Shown here one piece after another: positions 10,664-18,661 of a stretch of 64,000 nucleotides of DNA (its first letter is position 1; each line of letters opens with the position of its first letter). The translations under genes and the position numbers were made by a program. The notes under the pieces were generated by a model. It was not told the origin of the DNA. It searched no databases and saw only the letters and a program-made list of their open reading frames with translations. This stretch comes from Pantoea agglomerans (GTDB lineage Bacteria; Pseudomonadota; Gammaproteobacteria; Enterobacterales; Enterobacteriaceae): NCBI RefSeq assembly GCF_021397715.1, contig NZ_CP090207.1:1922001-1986000 (forward strand), written 5' to 3'.

Positions 10664-11455
10664 ATGTCCTCTGCTGAAAATGACAAACAGCCCGATTCAG
10701 TCTCCTCGGTACTTAAAGTGTTCGGTATTTTGCAGGCACTGGGTGAAGAGCGCGATCACGGTATTACGGAACTCGCGCAGCGCGTGATGATGTCGAAAAG
10801 TACCGTTTACCGTTTTCTGCAAACCATGAAGTCGCTGGGTTACGTTACTCAGGAAGGGGAGAGTGAAAAATATTCGCTGACCCTGAAGCTGTTTGAGCTG
10901 GGTGCAAAAGCGTTGCAGAACGTCGATCTGATCCGCAGCGCCGACGTGCAGATGCGGGAGCTGTCGCGCCTGACCAAAGAGACGATTCACCTCGGGGCGC
11001 TGGAAGAAGACAGCATAGTCTACATCCACAAAATTGATTCACTCTACAACCTGCGCATGTATTCACGCATCGGCCGGCGTAATCCGCTGCATACCACCGC
11101 CATTGGTAAAGTGCTGCTCGCCTGGCGCGATCGTCAGGAAGTGAGAGAGATCCTGCGCGACGTTGAGTTCAAACGCAGCACCGCCAATACGCTGTTAAGC
11201 GCAGAGGCGCTGCTTGAGACGCTGGATCAGGTTAAAATCCAGGGTTACGGCGAAGATAATGAAGAGCAGGAAGAGGGATTACGCTGCATCGCGGTACCGG
11301 TGTTTGATCGCTTTGGCGTGGTGATCGCCGGATTGAGTATTTCCTTCCCGACCATCCGTTTTTCAGAAGACGCCAGACAGGACTATGTGGCCATGCTGCA
11401 CCGCGCAGCACGCACTCTGTCAGCAGAAATGGGATTTCATCACTACGACTTCTGA
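10664..11455 (+). CDS. kdgR: IclR-family repressor KdgR
   Basis: KdgR represses genes for pectin and hexuronate breakdown and export and responds to 2-keto-3-deoxygluconate. The 263-residue length equals that of E. coli KdgR. The N-terminal winged helix (about 12-75) contains GITELAQRVMMSKSTVYRFLQTM, and the C-terminal IclR effector domain (about 90-255) contains HTTAIGKVLLAW and EEGLRCIAVPVFDRFG. AAGGTG lies just before ATG 10664. Its regulon is not in this window; the neighbourhood (yebQ, htpX, yobH) is simply the conserved chromosomal context. Confidence 0.96.
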   Translation: MSSAENDKQPDSVSSVLKVFGILQALGEERDHGITELAQRVMMSKSTVYRFLQTMKSLGYVTQEGESEKYSLTLKLFELGAKALQNVDLIRSADVQMRELSRLTKETIHLGALEEDSIVYIHKIDSLYNLRMYSRIGRRNPLHTTAIGKVLLAWRDRQEVREILRDVEFKRSTANTLLSAEALLETLDQVKIQGYGEDNEEQEEGLRCIAVPVFDRFGVVIAGLSISFPTIRFSEDARQDYVAMLHRAARTLSAEMGFHHYDF

Positions 11456-11489
11456 CAACAGCGGGCCACTGCGCCCGCCGTTTCAAAAA

Positions 11490-11726
11490 TCAGTTATCAA
11501 TCACTTCTCCGCTCTTCTTCAGTAACGGACAATCGGTAACGCCGATTACGCCACTGTCAGTATGCAGATATTGCGCGCTGATAAGGCCACGAGCGGTAAG
11601 ATAACTGCACTGCAATCCCAGACCCGCTGCGTTTTTGGTGCTGCCGGTCAATACGCCGTAACCGGTAAAAAGCATCGCCAGCCAGATGACCGCCAGTAAA
11701 CCTATTGTCCGAATCAACAGTTTCAT
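11490..11726 (-). CDS. yobH: YobH family small protein
   Basis: A 78-residue protein of unknown function with one N-terminal hydrophobic segment (about 4-22) and a conserved remainder (NAAGLGLQCSYLTARG, SGVIGVTDCPLLKKS). Two cysteines suggest it faces the periplasm with a possible disulfide. It matches E. coli YobH, which is also beside kdgR. ATG 11726 has an excellent AAGGAG; a longer in-frame reading from 11792 is unlikely. A GCGGGC/GCCCGC hairpin at 11461-11478 separates it from the converging kdgR. Confidence 0.9.
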   Translation of the reverse strand: MKLLIRTIGLLAVIWLAMLFTGYGVLTGSTKNAAGLGLQCSYLTARGLISAQYLHTDSGVIGVTDCPLLKKSGEVIDN

Positions 11727-11938
11727 TTTGTCTCCTTGTGACAGATAACGCAGCGATCCACATATTGCTGCTGGTCGTGATTGTACCAGCATGCCTCGCT
11801 TTTCTGGCCGGATCGATCAGAGATAACTGAAACGGTAAATTCTGTATTCGCGCAAAGCCATTATCTTTTACCAGGCCTGAGGGTAGAATGGGCGGTTGTC
11901 GTGTTTTCAGACTTTCCACTAAGGTGTATGAGGCAGTT

Positions 11939-12211
11939 ATGAATGAGTTAGCCGCAAATTCGGGACCACTGGTCAGTTATGGTCTGCTGGTGATAATTTT
12001 GATTGTGGCCTTTATCGTCTGGTTTTTTGTCAACCGGGCCAGCGTGCGCGCCGGTGAGCAGATTCATTTACTCGAATTGCTGCTGGAAGAGCAGAAGAAG
12101 CAGAACCTGTTGTTACGCCGTCTGGTTGAGGCGCAGCCGGGTTCAGAGAGCAAAAAAACTGAGGAAGATCAGGATAAACGCGATTTCATCCGCCTGATCC
12201 CGGAACGTTAA
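11939..12211 (+). CDS. yebO: YebO family membrane-anchored protein
   Basis: A 90-residue protein of unknown role. One transmembrane helix (about 11-34, YGLLVIILIVAFIVWFFVNR) is followed by a predicted coiled coil (EQIHLLELLLEEQKKQNLLLRRLVEA) and a charged tail ending DFIRLIPER, the same plan as E. coli YebO. GAGG precedes ATG 11939. It lies 18 bp before the metallo-hydrolase gene and is probably cotranscribed with it. In E. coli mgrB lies between yobH and yebO; no mgrB-like ORF is present in the 212 bp here. Confidence 0.88.
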   Translation: MNELAANSGPLVSYGLLVIILIVAFIVWFFVNRASVRAGEQIHLLELLLEEQKKQNLLLRRLVEAQPGSESKKTEEDQDKRDFIRLIPER

Positions 12212-12229
12212 TTCCCGCAGGGAGGCTGG

Positions 12230-13234
12230 ATGGCCTGGAAAAATCCGTGGTATGACAGCAGTAAAGCGCATCACACGCCTGAGGGCTTTCGCAATCCGGA
12301 ACCCGATGCGCGTCAGCCCGGCGACCTGCAACGCTGGCGTCGTGAGCGTAAAGCGCAGGGATTGCCACTGCCGCCGCAGCAGGGCTATGCCGGCTTTAGC
12401 GCGCGGTGGTGGCAACCGGCCGATCTGAGCGGCAGCGATGACCGCATCTGGTGGCTGGGACATGCTGCGTTATTACTTCGGATTAACCAGCGCTATATCC
12501 TGATCGATCCCGCGTTATCGCCGCGGGCTTCACCGCTGCGTTTTGCCGGGCCGCCGCGCCGGACGCCTGCACCGTTGCACATCCGCGATTTACCGCAGCT
12601 CGATCTGGTGCTGGTCTCACATAATCATTACGATCATCTCGACACCCCGACGATTAAACAGATTATCCGGCGGTTTCCGCAGGTCAGATTTGTGGTGCCG
12701 CTCGGCCTGGCTGGCTGGTTCAGCCGTCAGGGTGCCAGAAAGGTGGAGCAGCTGGACTGGTGGCAGTCGCTGCAGATTGACGATCTCTGCATTGATGCGG
12801 TACCGGCGCGCCACTGGAGTATGCGAACGCCGCGCGATCGCAATCGTTCACTCTGGTGCGGCTGGGTCATTCGTTCGGCAGGGCTGCGTTTCTGGTTTTC
12901 GGGCGATAGCGGCTACAGTGACAATTTGCTGGAGATTGCGACCCGTCTCGGACCCTTCAACCTTGCGGCTTTACCCATCGGGGCCTGGGCACCAAAATGG
13001 TTCATGGCGAGCCAGCATATGGACCCGGATCAGGCTGTTGCGCTTTGGCAGGCGGCAGGCAGGCCGTTAACGGTTCCGATCCACTGGGGCGTGTTTGAAC
13101 TGGCTGATGAATCTTTAGATGCCCCACCGGCCGAACTGAACCGTGCGCTGCAGCGGGCAGGGGAGAAGGAGACCTGTTTTTCTGCCTGGCGAATAGGTGA
13201 AAGCCGGGCACTGGATAATACCGACCAGGAATAA
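12230..13234 (+). CDS. RomA/NAPE-PLD-like metallo-beta-lactamase-fold hydrolase
   Basis: A 334-residue cytoplasmic protein of the metallo-beta-lactamase superfamily, in the branch that includes RomA and N-acyl-phosphatidylethanolamine phospholipase D. The metal motif HNHYDHLD is at residues 131-138. The later ligands are in PARHWS, FSGDSGYSD and IHWGVFELADE, so a two-metal site looks complete. The N-terminal MAWKNPWYDSSKAHHTPEGFRN and WWLGHAALLLRI also fit this branch. The substrate is unknown. GGGAGG precedes ATG 12230. It is inserted between yebO and yobF-cspC relative to E. coli, and likely shares a promoter with yebO. Confidence 0.85.
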   Translation: MAWKNPWYDSSKAHHTPEGFRNPEPDARQPGDLQRWRRERKAQGLPLPPQQGYAGFSARWWQPADLSGSDDRIWWLGHAALLLRINQRYILIDPALSPRASPLRFAGPPRRTPAPLHIRDLPQLDLVLVSHNHYDHLDTPTIKQIIRRFPQVRFVVPLGLAGWFSRQGARKVEQLDWWQSLQIDDLCIDAVPARHWSMRTPRDRNRSLWCGWVIRSAGLRFWFSGDSGYSDNLLEIATRLGPFNLAALPIGAWAPKWFMASQHMDPDQAVALWQAAGRPLTVPIHWGVFELADESLDAPPAELNRALQRAGEKETCFSAWRIGESRALDNTDQE

Positions 13235-13242
13235 TCCTAAAG

Positions 13243-13274
13243 CAGAGGAAATGATTTTAATCAGCCTCTGTTTT
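13243..13274 (+). terminator. Probable terminator after the metallo-hydrolase gene
   Basis: Stem CAGAGG (13243-13248) and CCTCTG (13265-13270), with an inner GATT/AATC pairing, followed by TTTT. Moderate strength. Confidence 0.6.
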
Positions 13275-13699
13275 ATCTGACATCAATTTTTCACTTCAAA
13301 AGCAAAATTTCTAATAAGTAAAATCTGAACTGATGCTTTTATTTGGCGCAGCACAAAATGATGAATCCTGTTTTTGGTGCAACGTGCTTTTTATATTTGT
13401 ACTAAATAAGGTGCGCTGTACAGGATTGGCGCTGCGTTAATCACTTTTGTGGTCTACCGCTTCGCTTATTCTTTTAGCGTTTGCCATATTTGTGAAATAA
13501 TAATTTCTTATGGTATCCATCAGTTTAGCCGAAGCCGGGCGCAGAAGCGTAGGCTACTGCGACTGCAAAGGCATTTGGCGGAATAGCGGAAGCCTTTATT
13601 TCATCGGGCCGAAAAGCGCGTCTTCTGTACCAGACGGAACATTCATTGTGAGCACTCTGGCAATTGTGGACAAAGCTTCTCACCTCGTTTAAAAATGGC
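13275..13699. other. Long intergenic region upstream of the yobF-cspC promoter
   Basis: The left part (13275-13500) is AT-rich. The right part (13510-13680) is less so and carries a hairpin AAAGGC...GCCTTT followed by ATTT near 13568-13600. A 60-codon frame at 13510-13692 has no ribosome site and no recognisable product. A small RNA or an extra cspC promoter region is possible; I cannot assign either. Confidence 0.3.
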
Positions 13700-13728
13700 T
13701 TGCCATTATTTTAAGGATATGTGATAAC
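13700..13728 (+). promoter_or_regulatory. Promoter of yobF-cspC
   Basis: TTGCCA (13700-13705) and GATAAC (13723-13728) are spaced 17 bp, with an upstream TG (extended -10). It lies 34 bp before yobF and about 190 bp before cspC, so cspC would have a long leader that includes yobF. Confidence 0.6.
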
Positions 13729-13761
13729 AATTCGTGGGTTAAACGAGGTACAGTTCTGTTT

Positions 13762-13836
13762 ATGCATGGCATCTTCAGTAAAGAAGTTACGAGTAAAGAC
13801 GTTGACGTTGAATACCGCTTCCTTGCCGAACCTTAA
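13762..13836 (+). CDS. yobF: Short YobF (DUF2527-like) leader-position peptide, 24 residues
   Basis: ATG 13762 opens a 24-codon frame with the peptide MHGIFSKEVTSKDVDVEYRF followed by LAEP and TAA. It matches the N-terminal half of E. coli YobF (MCGIFSKEV.SK.VDVEYRF.AEP), also encoded just upstream of cspC. E. coli YobF continues to 47 residues, whereas here the frame stops at AEP. GAGG lies 13 nt upstream, a long spacing. Strong peptide conservation next to cspC makes translation likely. Its role is unknown; in E. coli it is reported as a stress-responsive small protein. Confidence 0.75.
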   Translation: MHGIFSKEVTSKDVDVEYRFLAEP

Positions 13837-13917
13837 TTAGTGCCTCATTCAGTAACGTCTCTGGTTTCTCTGTAGGTCAGCCTTCGGGCTAAATAAACAT
13901 TCAAAGGAATTTGCAAA

Positions 13918-14127
13918 ATGGCAAAGATTAAAGGTCAGGTTAAGTGGTTCAACGAGTCTAAAGGTTTTGGTTTCATTACGCCTGCTGACGGTAGCAAAGA
14001 TGTGTTCGTACACTTCTCCGCTATCCAGGGCAATGGTTTCAAAACCCTGGCCGAAGGCCAAAGCGTTGAGTTCGAAATTCAGGACGGCCAGAAAGGCCCG
14101 GCAGCAGTAAACGTTACTGCTATCTGA
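13918..14127 (+). CDS. cspC: Cold-shock-family RNA chaperone CspC
   Basis: CspC is a 69-residue constitutively made CspA-family protein that binds single-stranded RNA and affects stability of stress mRNAs. The sequence differs from my memory of E. coli CspC at one position (S for N near residue 49). The RNP1 motif KGFGFI (15-20) and RNP2 motif VFVHF (27-31) are intact. AAGGA precedes ATG 13918. A short AGCC-TTCG-GGCT hairpin at 13879-13890 sits in the leader between yobF and cspC and might modulate expression. It is followed by its own terminator. Confidence 0.98.
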   Translation: MAKIKGQVKWFNESKGFGFITPADGSKDVFVHFSAIQGNGFKTLAEGQSVEFEIQDGQKGPAAVNVTAI

Positions 14128-14169
14128 TTCGACTCCGACTCGGTGCACTGCACCTCGACACGGAATCTT

Positions 14170-14200
14170 AAAGCCCTGGCGAATTCGCCGGGGCTTTCTT
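14170..14200 (+). terminator. Terminator after cspC
   Basis: Nearly perfect palindrome with arms AAAGCCCTGGCGAA and TTCGCCGGGGCTTT (one G-T), followed by CTTTAT. Strong stem, short T tail. Confidence 0.8.
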
Positions 14201-14264
14201 TATGCTTCCGATGCGCAAACGTAAAGGGTACACTGCGGCGCGTTATCTGCTGCCGGAGTGCCTC

Positions 14265-15074
14265 ATGTCGTTGATCTGCCCCCTTTGCCATTCCCCTCTT
14301 ATCCTGACTGAGCGCAGCTGGCGCTGTGAAAACCGTCATCAGTTTGACCAGGCGAAAGAGGGCTACGTCAATTTGCTGCCCGTTCAGCATAAACGTTCGC
14401 GTGAACCGGGTGACAGCGCGGAAATGATGCAGGCACGGCGTGAATTTCTGGAGGCGGGCTATTATCAGCCGCTGCGCGACCAGGTGGTCAGCCTGCTGGC
14501 CCCGACGCTCTCCCAGCCGGGCAGCCAGATTCTTGATATTGGCTGTGGCGAAGGTTATTACACCGCGGCGCTGGCGGCAGCCAACAGCGAGACGGGTCAG
14601 TTTTACGGGCTGGACGTTGCCAGAATGGCGATCCGGCTGGCGGCAAAGCGCTACGCTGAGGTGCTGTTCTGCGTGGCTTCCAGCCAGCGCTTACCCTTTG
14701 CCAGCCAGTCGCTGGATGCGATAGTGCGGATTTACGCACCCTGTAATGAAGCGGAGCTGGCGCGGGTGCTGAAGCCCGGCGGCATCGTGCTTACCGTTAC
14801 TCCCGGCCCGCACCATCTGCAGCAGTTTAAAGCACTGATCTATCGCGAGGTGCAGTTGCACGCGGCGGAACAAAAAACCTATCCCGATTTTCACCTGCTG
14901 GCGCAGCATTCGCTGCGTTATCCGATGGCGCTGACCGGCGCGGCGGCCACCACGCTGTTGCAGATGACGCCTTTCGCCTGGCGAGCGCGTGATGAGGTCT
15001 GGCAAACGTTGCAGCAGAGCGACCAGTTCAACTGTGACGCCGATTTCACCCTGACGCTGTGGCAGCGCGACTAA
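14265..15074 (+). CDS. rlmA: 23S rRNA m1G745 methyltransferase RlmA
   Basis: RlmA transfers a methyl group from SAM to G745 of 23S rRNA. From ATG 14265 (after GGAGTG) the protein is 269 residues, as in E. coli. The N-terminal zinc finger CPLC...CENRHQF (C5, C8, C21, H25) is followed by the strongly conserved [34 protein letters not shown]. The SAM-binding motif [11 protein letters not shown] and the [19 protein letters not shown] segment come next. The frame continues upstream to 14202, but the zinc finger fixes the start. The stop overlaps that of yobD on the other strand. E. coli has mntP between these two genes; here it is absent. Confidence 0.96.
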   Translation: MSLICPLCHSPLILTERSWRCENRHQFDQAKEGYVNLLPVQHKRSREPGDSAEMMQARREFLEAGYYQPLRDQVVSLLAPTLSQPGSQILDIGCGEGYYTAALAAANSETGQFYGLDVARMAIRLAAKRYAEVLFCVASSQRLPFASQSLDAIVRIYAPCNEAELARVLKPGGIVLTVTPGPHHLQQFKALIYREVQLHAAEQKTYPDFHLLAQHSLRYPMALTGAAATTLLQMTPFAWRARDEVWQTLQQSDQFNCDADFTLTLWQRD

Positions 15075-15529
15075 CGCGCCTCCACCAGGGTGTTATAGAT
15101 GCGCTCCAGATCGTCAAGTTGCTGCACCGCCACCAGCAGCCGACGCTGTTCGAGCTGGATCACCAGAATGCCATCTTCAGAAAGATTCATCCCCTGAATC
15201 CGCCGGTAATCGATCCAGACGCCGGCATAAAACAAGCCGCCGTTTTTCATCAGCAGTTTTGGCCGGCGTAACCAGAACAGCCAGAACGCCAGAAAGCTCA
15301 GCACCATCAGTAAAGACGTGGTGAGCTGCGGGCCGTGATGGCTGACGTTATTCCACAGCAGAATCAGCAGCAGACCAATGAAGATCAGACTGTCGATTTT
15401 GTGTCGCCGCTGCAGCGCCACCCGTAAGCGGGTTGGCCCGCGACGACGCGGCAGAATCACCTCATCGTAAATCGCAAACAGCAGCAGGGCGGCAATACAG
15501 CCTGCAATCAACATGTCGGTCAATGACAT
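15071..15529 (-). CDS. yobD: YobD (UPF0266) inner-membrane protein
   Basis: A 152-residue membrane protein of unknown function with three hydrophobic segments (about 6-26, 45-62, 68-88) and a cytoplasmic C-terminal half containing [32 protein letters not shown], a good match to E. coli YobD. A near-perfect GAGGAGG precedes ATG 15529. It lies downstream of manZ in the same direction but behind a strong terminator, so it may be transcribed mainly by readthrough or its own promoter. Confidence 0.9.
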   Translation of the reverse strand: MSLTDMLIAGCIAALLLFAIYDEVILPRRRGPTRLRVALQRRHKIDSLIFIGLLLILLWNNVSHHGPQLTTSLLMVLSFLAFWLFWLRRPKLLMKNGGLFYAGVWIDYRRIQGMNLSEDGILVIQLEQRRLLVAVQQLDDLERIYNTLVEAR

Positions 15530-15583
15530 GGAACCTCCTCAAACAGGGTGAGATCAGCCCGTCAGGGCTCAGCTCACCACGCT

Positions 15584-15612
15584 CAAAAAAGTCGGGAGCC
15601 TGGGCTCCCGAC
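15584..15612 (-). terminator. Terminator after manXYZ
   Basis: Stem GTCGGGAGCC/GGCTCCCGAC (15591-15612) with a 2-base loop. Read on the minus strand it is followed by six T (15590-15585). Confidence 0.92.
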
Positions 15613-15621
15613 CGGCTGGCA

Positions 15622-16467
15622 TTACAGGCCGAGCAGTCCGATCCAGTAACCGAAGATACCGATGGCGAAGAAGCCGACGATAATCCACAGCGCATTGACC
15701 TTACGGCGTAACAGCCACATACAGGCGAAGGTCAGCAGCAGCGGCACCACGCCCGGCATCAACTGATCGAGAATCGACTGCACCGTGGTGACAGTGGTTT
15801 TGCCGGTTGAGTCGGTAATGCGCGAGACGACCAGTGGAATGTTGACGTGCGTCCACTTGTTCACCAGCGCGCCCATGACAAACAGGCCCAGTATCGAGGC
15901 GCCCTCCGTCAGTTTTTGCAGGAAGCCGCCGCCCATATCGCTGACGATATCGATCCCTTTGCGATAACCATAGGCCACGCCGTAATAGCGGGTCAGCAGG
16001 CGCGCCAGGTTAAACAGCACAAAGAACAGCAGCGGGCCGAGCAGGCTGCCGCTCATCGCAATGCCTGCGCCCAGCGCTGCAAACACCGGACGTACCGTTC
16101 CCCAGAAGATCGGATCGCCGACCCCGGCCAGCGGCCCCATCAGACCCACTTTGATACCGTTAATGGCACCATCATCAATCGCAGCGCCATTGGCACGCTG
16201 CTCTTCCATCGCCATGGTCACGCCCAGCACCGGGGCCGCCACGTAAGGGTGCGTGTTAAAAAATTCGAGGTGACGCTTGATCGCCTGTTTGCGTTCGTCA
16301 TTGTTTTCCGGATAGAGACGGCGGATCACCGGCACCATCGAGAAGCAGAAGCCCAGCGCCTGCATACGTTCAAAGTTCCACGATCCCTGAAACAGGTTAG
16401 AGCGCATAAAGACAGCACGGACGTCACCCGGCGTGAGTTTCTTTTCGACTTTGGTAATATCAACCAT
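15622..16467 (-). CDS. manZ: Mannose PTS permease subunit IID, ManZ
   Basis: The IID membrane subunit of the mannose-family phosphotransferase system, which with ManY forms the sugar channel and with ManX phosphorylates mannose, glucose, glucosamine and related sugars. The protein is 281 residues. Typical stretches are MRSNLFQGSWNFERMQALGFCFSMVPVI, AMEEQRANG, GIKVGLMGPLAGVGDPIFWGTVRP and FLQKLTEGASILGLFVMGALVNKWTHVNIP. AGGTGA precedes ATG 16467. It is the last gene of manXYZ; ManYZ is also a known entry route for phage lambda DNA and some bacteriocins in E. coli. Confidence 0.97.
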   Translation of the reverse strand: MVDITKVEKKLTPGDVRAVFMRSNLFQGSWNFERMQALGFCFSMVPVIRRLYPENNDERKQAIKRHLEFFNTHPYVAAPVLGVTMAMEEQRANGAAIDDGAINGIKVGLMGPLAGVGDPIFWGTVRPVFAALGAGIAMSGSLLGPLLFFVLFNLARLLTRYYGVAYGYRKGIDIVSDMGGGFLQKLTEGASILGLFVMGALVNKWTHVNIPLVVSRITDSTGKTTVTTVQSILDQLMPGVVPLLLTFACMWLLRRKVNALWIIVGFFAIGIFGYWIGLLGL

Positions 16468-16482
16468 GTTCTCACCTGTTCC

Positions 16483-17283
16483 TTAATCGAGTTCGTTATC
16501 GAGATCGTTAGCACTGGCTGGGCCTGCAGGCGCGCCAGCGACCCGGTTGTATTTCGGGCTGAGCTGGATGTAGAGCACCGCCATCACCACACCGATAACG
16601 CCAAGCGCGACCAGGTTAAAGTTGGTGAAGGCCGCGGTCACGAAGCCCAGATAGAAGAACGGCATCAGGTAGCCTGCGCGCATCATATTGATGACCATCG
16701 CGTAACCAACCACCACGATCATCCCGCCGGCGATGTTCAGGCCATTGGTGACAACGTCAGGAATCGAACTGAGTAAGGCGTGAACCGCGCTGGTTCCGAC
16801 AGAAATCGCCACAATCAGTGCCGGAATCGCGATACGCATCGCCTGCAGCAGCAGGGCAGAGACATGGATCCAGGAGATAGCGGTGAGATTCCCTTTCTCG
16901 GCCGCCTTATCAGCAGCGTGCTGGAACGCCACGGTAATGGTACGTACGATAATCGTCAGCACCTGTCCGGCCGCCGCCAGCGGGATCGCCAGTGCAATAC
17001 CGGCACCGACGCTTTGACCGCCAGCGATAACCAGAATGGTCGAGATGATGGAGGCGAGTGCGGCATCCGGCGCAACAGCGGCACCGATGTTCATCCAGCC
17101 CAGTGCAATCATCTCCAGCGTACCGCCGATGATAATCCCGGTTTTCATATCTCCTAATACGGCACCAATCAGCGTACAGGCGACCAGTGGGCGGTGAAAC
17201 TGGAACTCATCCAGAATCGAGCCCATACCGGCAATACAGGCGACAATAAAGATCAAAATGATTTGTAGCGAGGTTATTTCCAT
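16483..17283 (-). CDS. manY: Mannose PTS permease subunit IIC, ManY
   Basis: The IIC membrane subunit of the mannose PTS. It is 266 residues from ATG 17283 (ATG 17286 directly before it is also in frame). The sequence is almost identical to my memory of E. coli ManY over long stretches, such as GMGSILDEFQFHRPLVACTL, GGTLEMIALGWMNIGAAVAPDAAL and NGLNIAGGMIVVVGYAMVINMMRAGYLMPFFYLGF. It ends NDLDNELD as in E. coli. Fifteen bases separate it from manZ. Confidence 0.97.
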   Translation of the reverse strand: MEITSLQIILIFIVACIAGMGSILDEFQFHRPLVACTLIGAVLGDMKTGIIIGGTLEMIALGWMNIGAAVAPDAALASIISTILVIAGGQSVGAGIALAIPLAAAGQVLTIIVRTITVAFQHAADKAAEKGNLTAISWIHVSALLLQAMRIAIPALIVAISVGTSAVHALLSSIPDVVTNGLNIAGGMIVVVGYAMVINMMRAGYLMPFFYLGFVTAAFTNFNLVALGVIGVVMAVLYIQLSPKYNRVAGAPAGPASANDLDNELD

Positions 17284-17349
17284 CATACTTCTTGTCCTCA
17301 GCAGGATAACGAAAATGAGCCTGGCGAAGCAGGCGCAGACGGCACTGCG

Positions 17350-18315
17350 TTACGAATTAACCTTCGCAATCAGATCCATCATTTTCAGTTTCTGGTCGCT
17401 GGAAACTTTACGGACTTCCAGTTCAATATTGCGCTCATTCAGTTTACGAAACGCGGCAATGTCCTTTTCATCAACCGAGACGGCATTGTTCACCTGGGTT
17501 TTGCCCTGACGGAATGCCATACCGCCAATATTGACGGTTTTAATATCAACACCCTGTTCCACCACCCGAAGTACATCGGTAGGGTTGGTAAACAGCAGCA
17601 TTACCCGATCCTGACCATATTTCGGGTTATTCCACACCCGCACCATCTTATCGACATCCACGACGTGTGCGGTGACGCCCGGCGGCGCAACCTGCGTCAG
17701 CAGCGTTTTACGCACGTGATCGTTAGCCACCTCATCGCTGACCACGATAATGCGCTGCACGTTGGTCTCTTTGGTCCAGCGTGTCGCCACCTGACCATGG
17801 ATCAGGCGGTCATCAATACGTGCCAGCCCGATTTTCATATGGTCACCCGGTGCCATCGGTTTGGCCGGCTGTGCCGGTGCTGCCGCCGGTTTTGCTGCCG
17901 CCGGCGCAGGGGCCGCTTCTTTGGCTTTCAGCGCCTTCACGCCTTCACGGCCGGTTTCAACCGCCACGGCAATCAGTTCGTCGAAAGTGGGGTTGTCATC
18001 GCGCGCCATCAGGGTTTCGACCAGCATCGGGATATTAACGCCAGCCACCACATCATAATCGGGCTTATCCACCACAATGCGGCTGGCCGCATTAAAGGGA
18101 CTGCCTCCCCAGGTATCGACTAAAAACAGCACGCCCTGCGCGGTATCCAGCTCCGCCAGCCGCGCCTGATACTTTTCAATCAGCGTTTCTGCATTTTCGC
18201 CCGGCACAAAGTCGATCCATCCGACATTTTCCTGCTCGCCTAACAGCATTTCTGCCGTTTTAAGCAGTTGTTCCGCTGCCCAGCCATGTGTACCAATTAC
18301 AATCGCAATGGTCAC
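17350..18315 (-). CDS. manX: Mannose PTS subunit IIAB, ManX
   Basis: The cytoplasmic phosphotransfer subunit. The IIA domain (about 1-135) carries the phosphorylated histidine H10 in VIGTHGWAAE. An Ala/Pro-rich linker (about 132-158) follows, and the IIB domain carries H173 in RIDDRLIHGQVATRW. The total of 321 residues compares with 323 in E. coli. It is the first gene of manXYZ. The upstream 500 bp contain a perfect AT-rich inverted repeat of the kind bound by Mlc/NagC-family repressors. Confidence 0.97.
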   Translation of the reverse strand: MTIAIVIGTHGWAAEQLLKTAEMLLGEQENVGWIDFVPGENAETLIEKYQARLAELDTAQGVLFLVDTWGGSPFNAASRIVVDKPDYDVVAGVNIPMLVETLMARDDNPTFDELIAVAVETGREGVKALKAKEAAPAPAAAKPAAAPAQPAKPMAPGDHMKIGLARIDDRLIHGQVATRWTKETNVQRIIVVSDEVANDHVRKTLLTQVAPPGVTAHVVDVDKMVRVWNNPKYGQDRVMLLFTNPTDVLRVVEQGVDIKTVNIGGMAFRQGKTQVNNAVSVDEKDIAAFRKLNERNIELEVRKVSSDQKLKMMDLIAKVNS

Positions 18316-18460
18316 TTGCTACCTCCGTTCGCTTGAGATGCTCATCTGAGTCAATGAACTGTATGAGTTACCGCTTCGGTTATGTGAAAATTCTGATCCC
18401 GAGGGTTCCGGATAGTGCCGGAAAATCATCGGGTAACCGCGATAAGGTCGTAAAGTCGCG

Positions 18461-18488
18461 ATTTATTTTAGTGATCGAAAAAATAAAT
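18461..18488. promoter_or_regulatory. Candidate Mlc/NagC-type operator upstream of manX
   Basis: Perfect 9-bp arms ATTTATTTT (18461-18469) and AAAATAAAT (18480-18488) are separated by 10 bp, 146 bp upstream of manX. Mlc and NagC sites have this form (TTATTT and AAATAA half-sites), and Mlc represses manXYZ in E. coli. The assignment to Mlc is inference. Confidence 0.45.
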
Positions 18489-18661
18489 TATGTGATGGCT
18501 GTCTGCTATTCGCAGCCTGATTAACCGAACCTGCAATTAAATGCGCTCCGTCATTTGATCTGCAGATTGTAAAAATAAGAAAATTTTTTGACGCCATAGC
18601 GCGACCTGATACATTAACGATCTGTTTATTATTCAGGAGTAACGGGCCTCAGCCCACCTTT

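Noticed and set aside
13510-13692. 60-codon frame upstream of yobF
   Set aside because: No ribosome site and no recognisable product; kept only as part of an unexplained intergenic region.
15847-16776. 309-codon frame antisense to manZ/manY
   Set aside because: Histidine/arginine-rich shadow translation crossing two genuine PTS genes; no ribosome site or family match.
18383-18398. TGTGAAAATTCTGATC upstream of manX as a CRP site
   Set aside because: The right half does not match TCACA.
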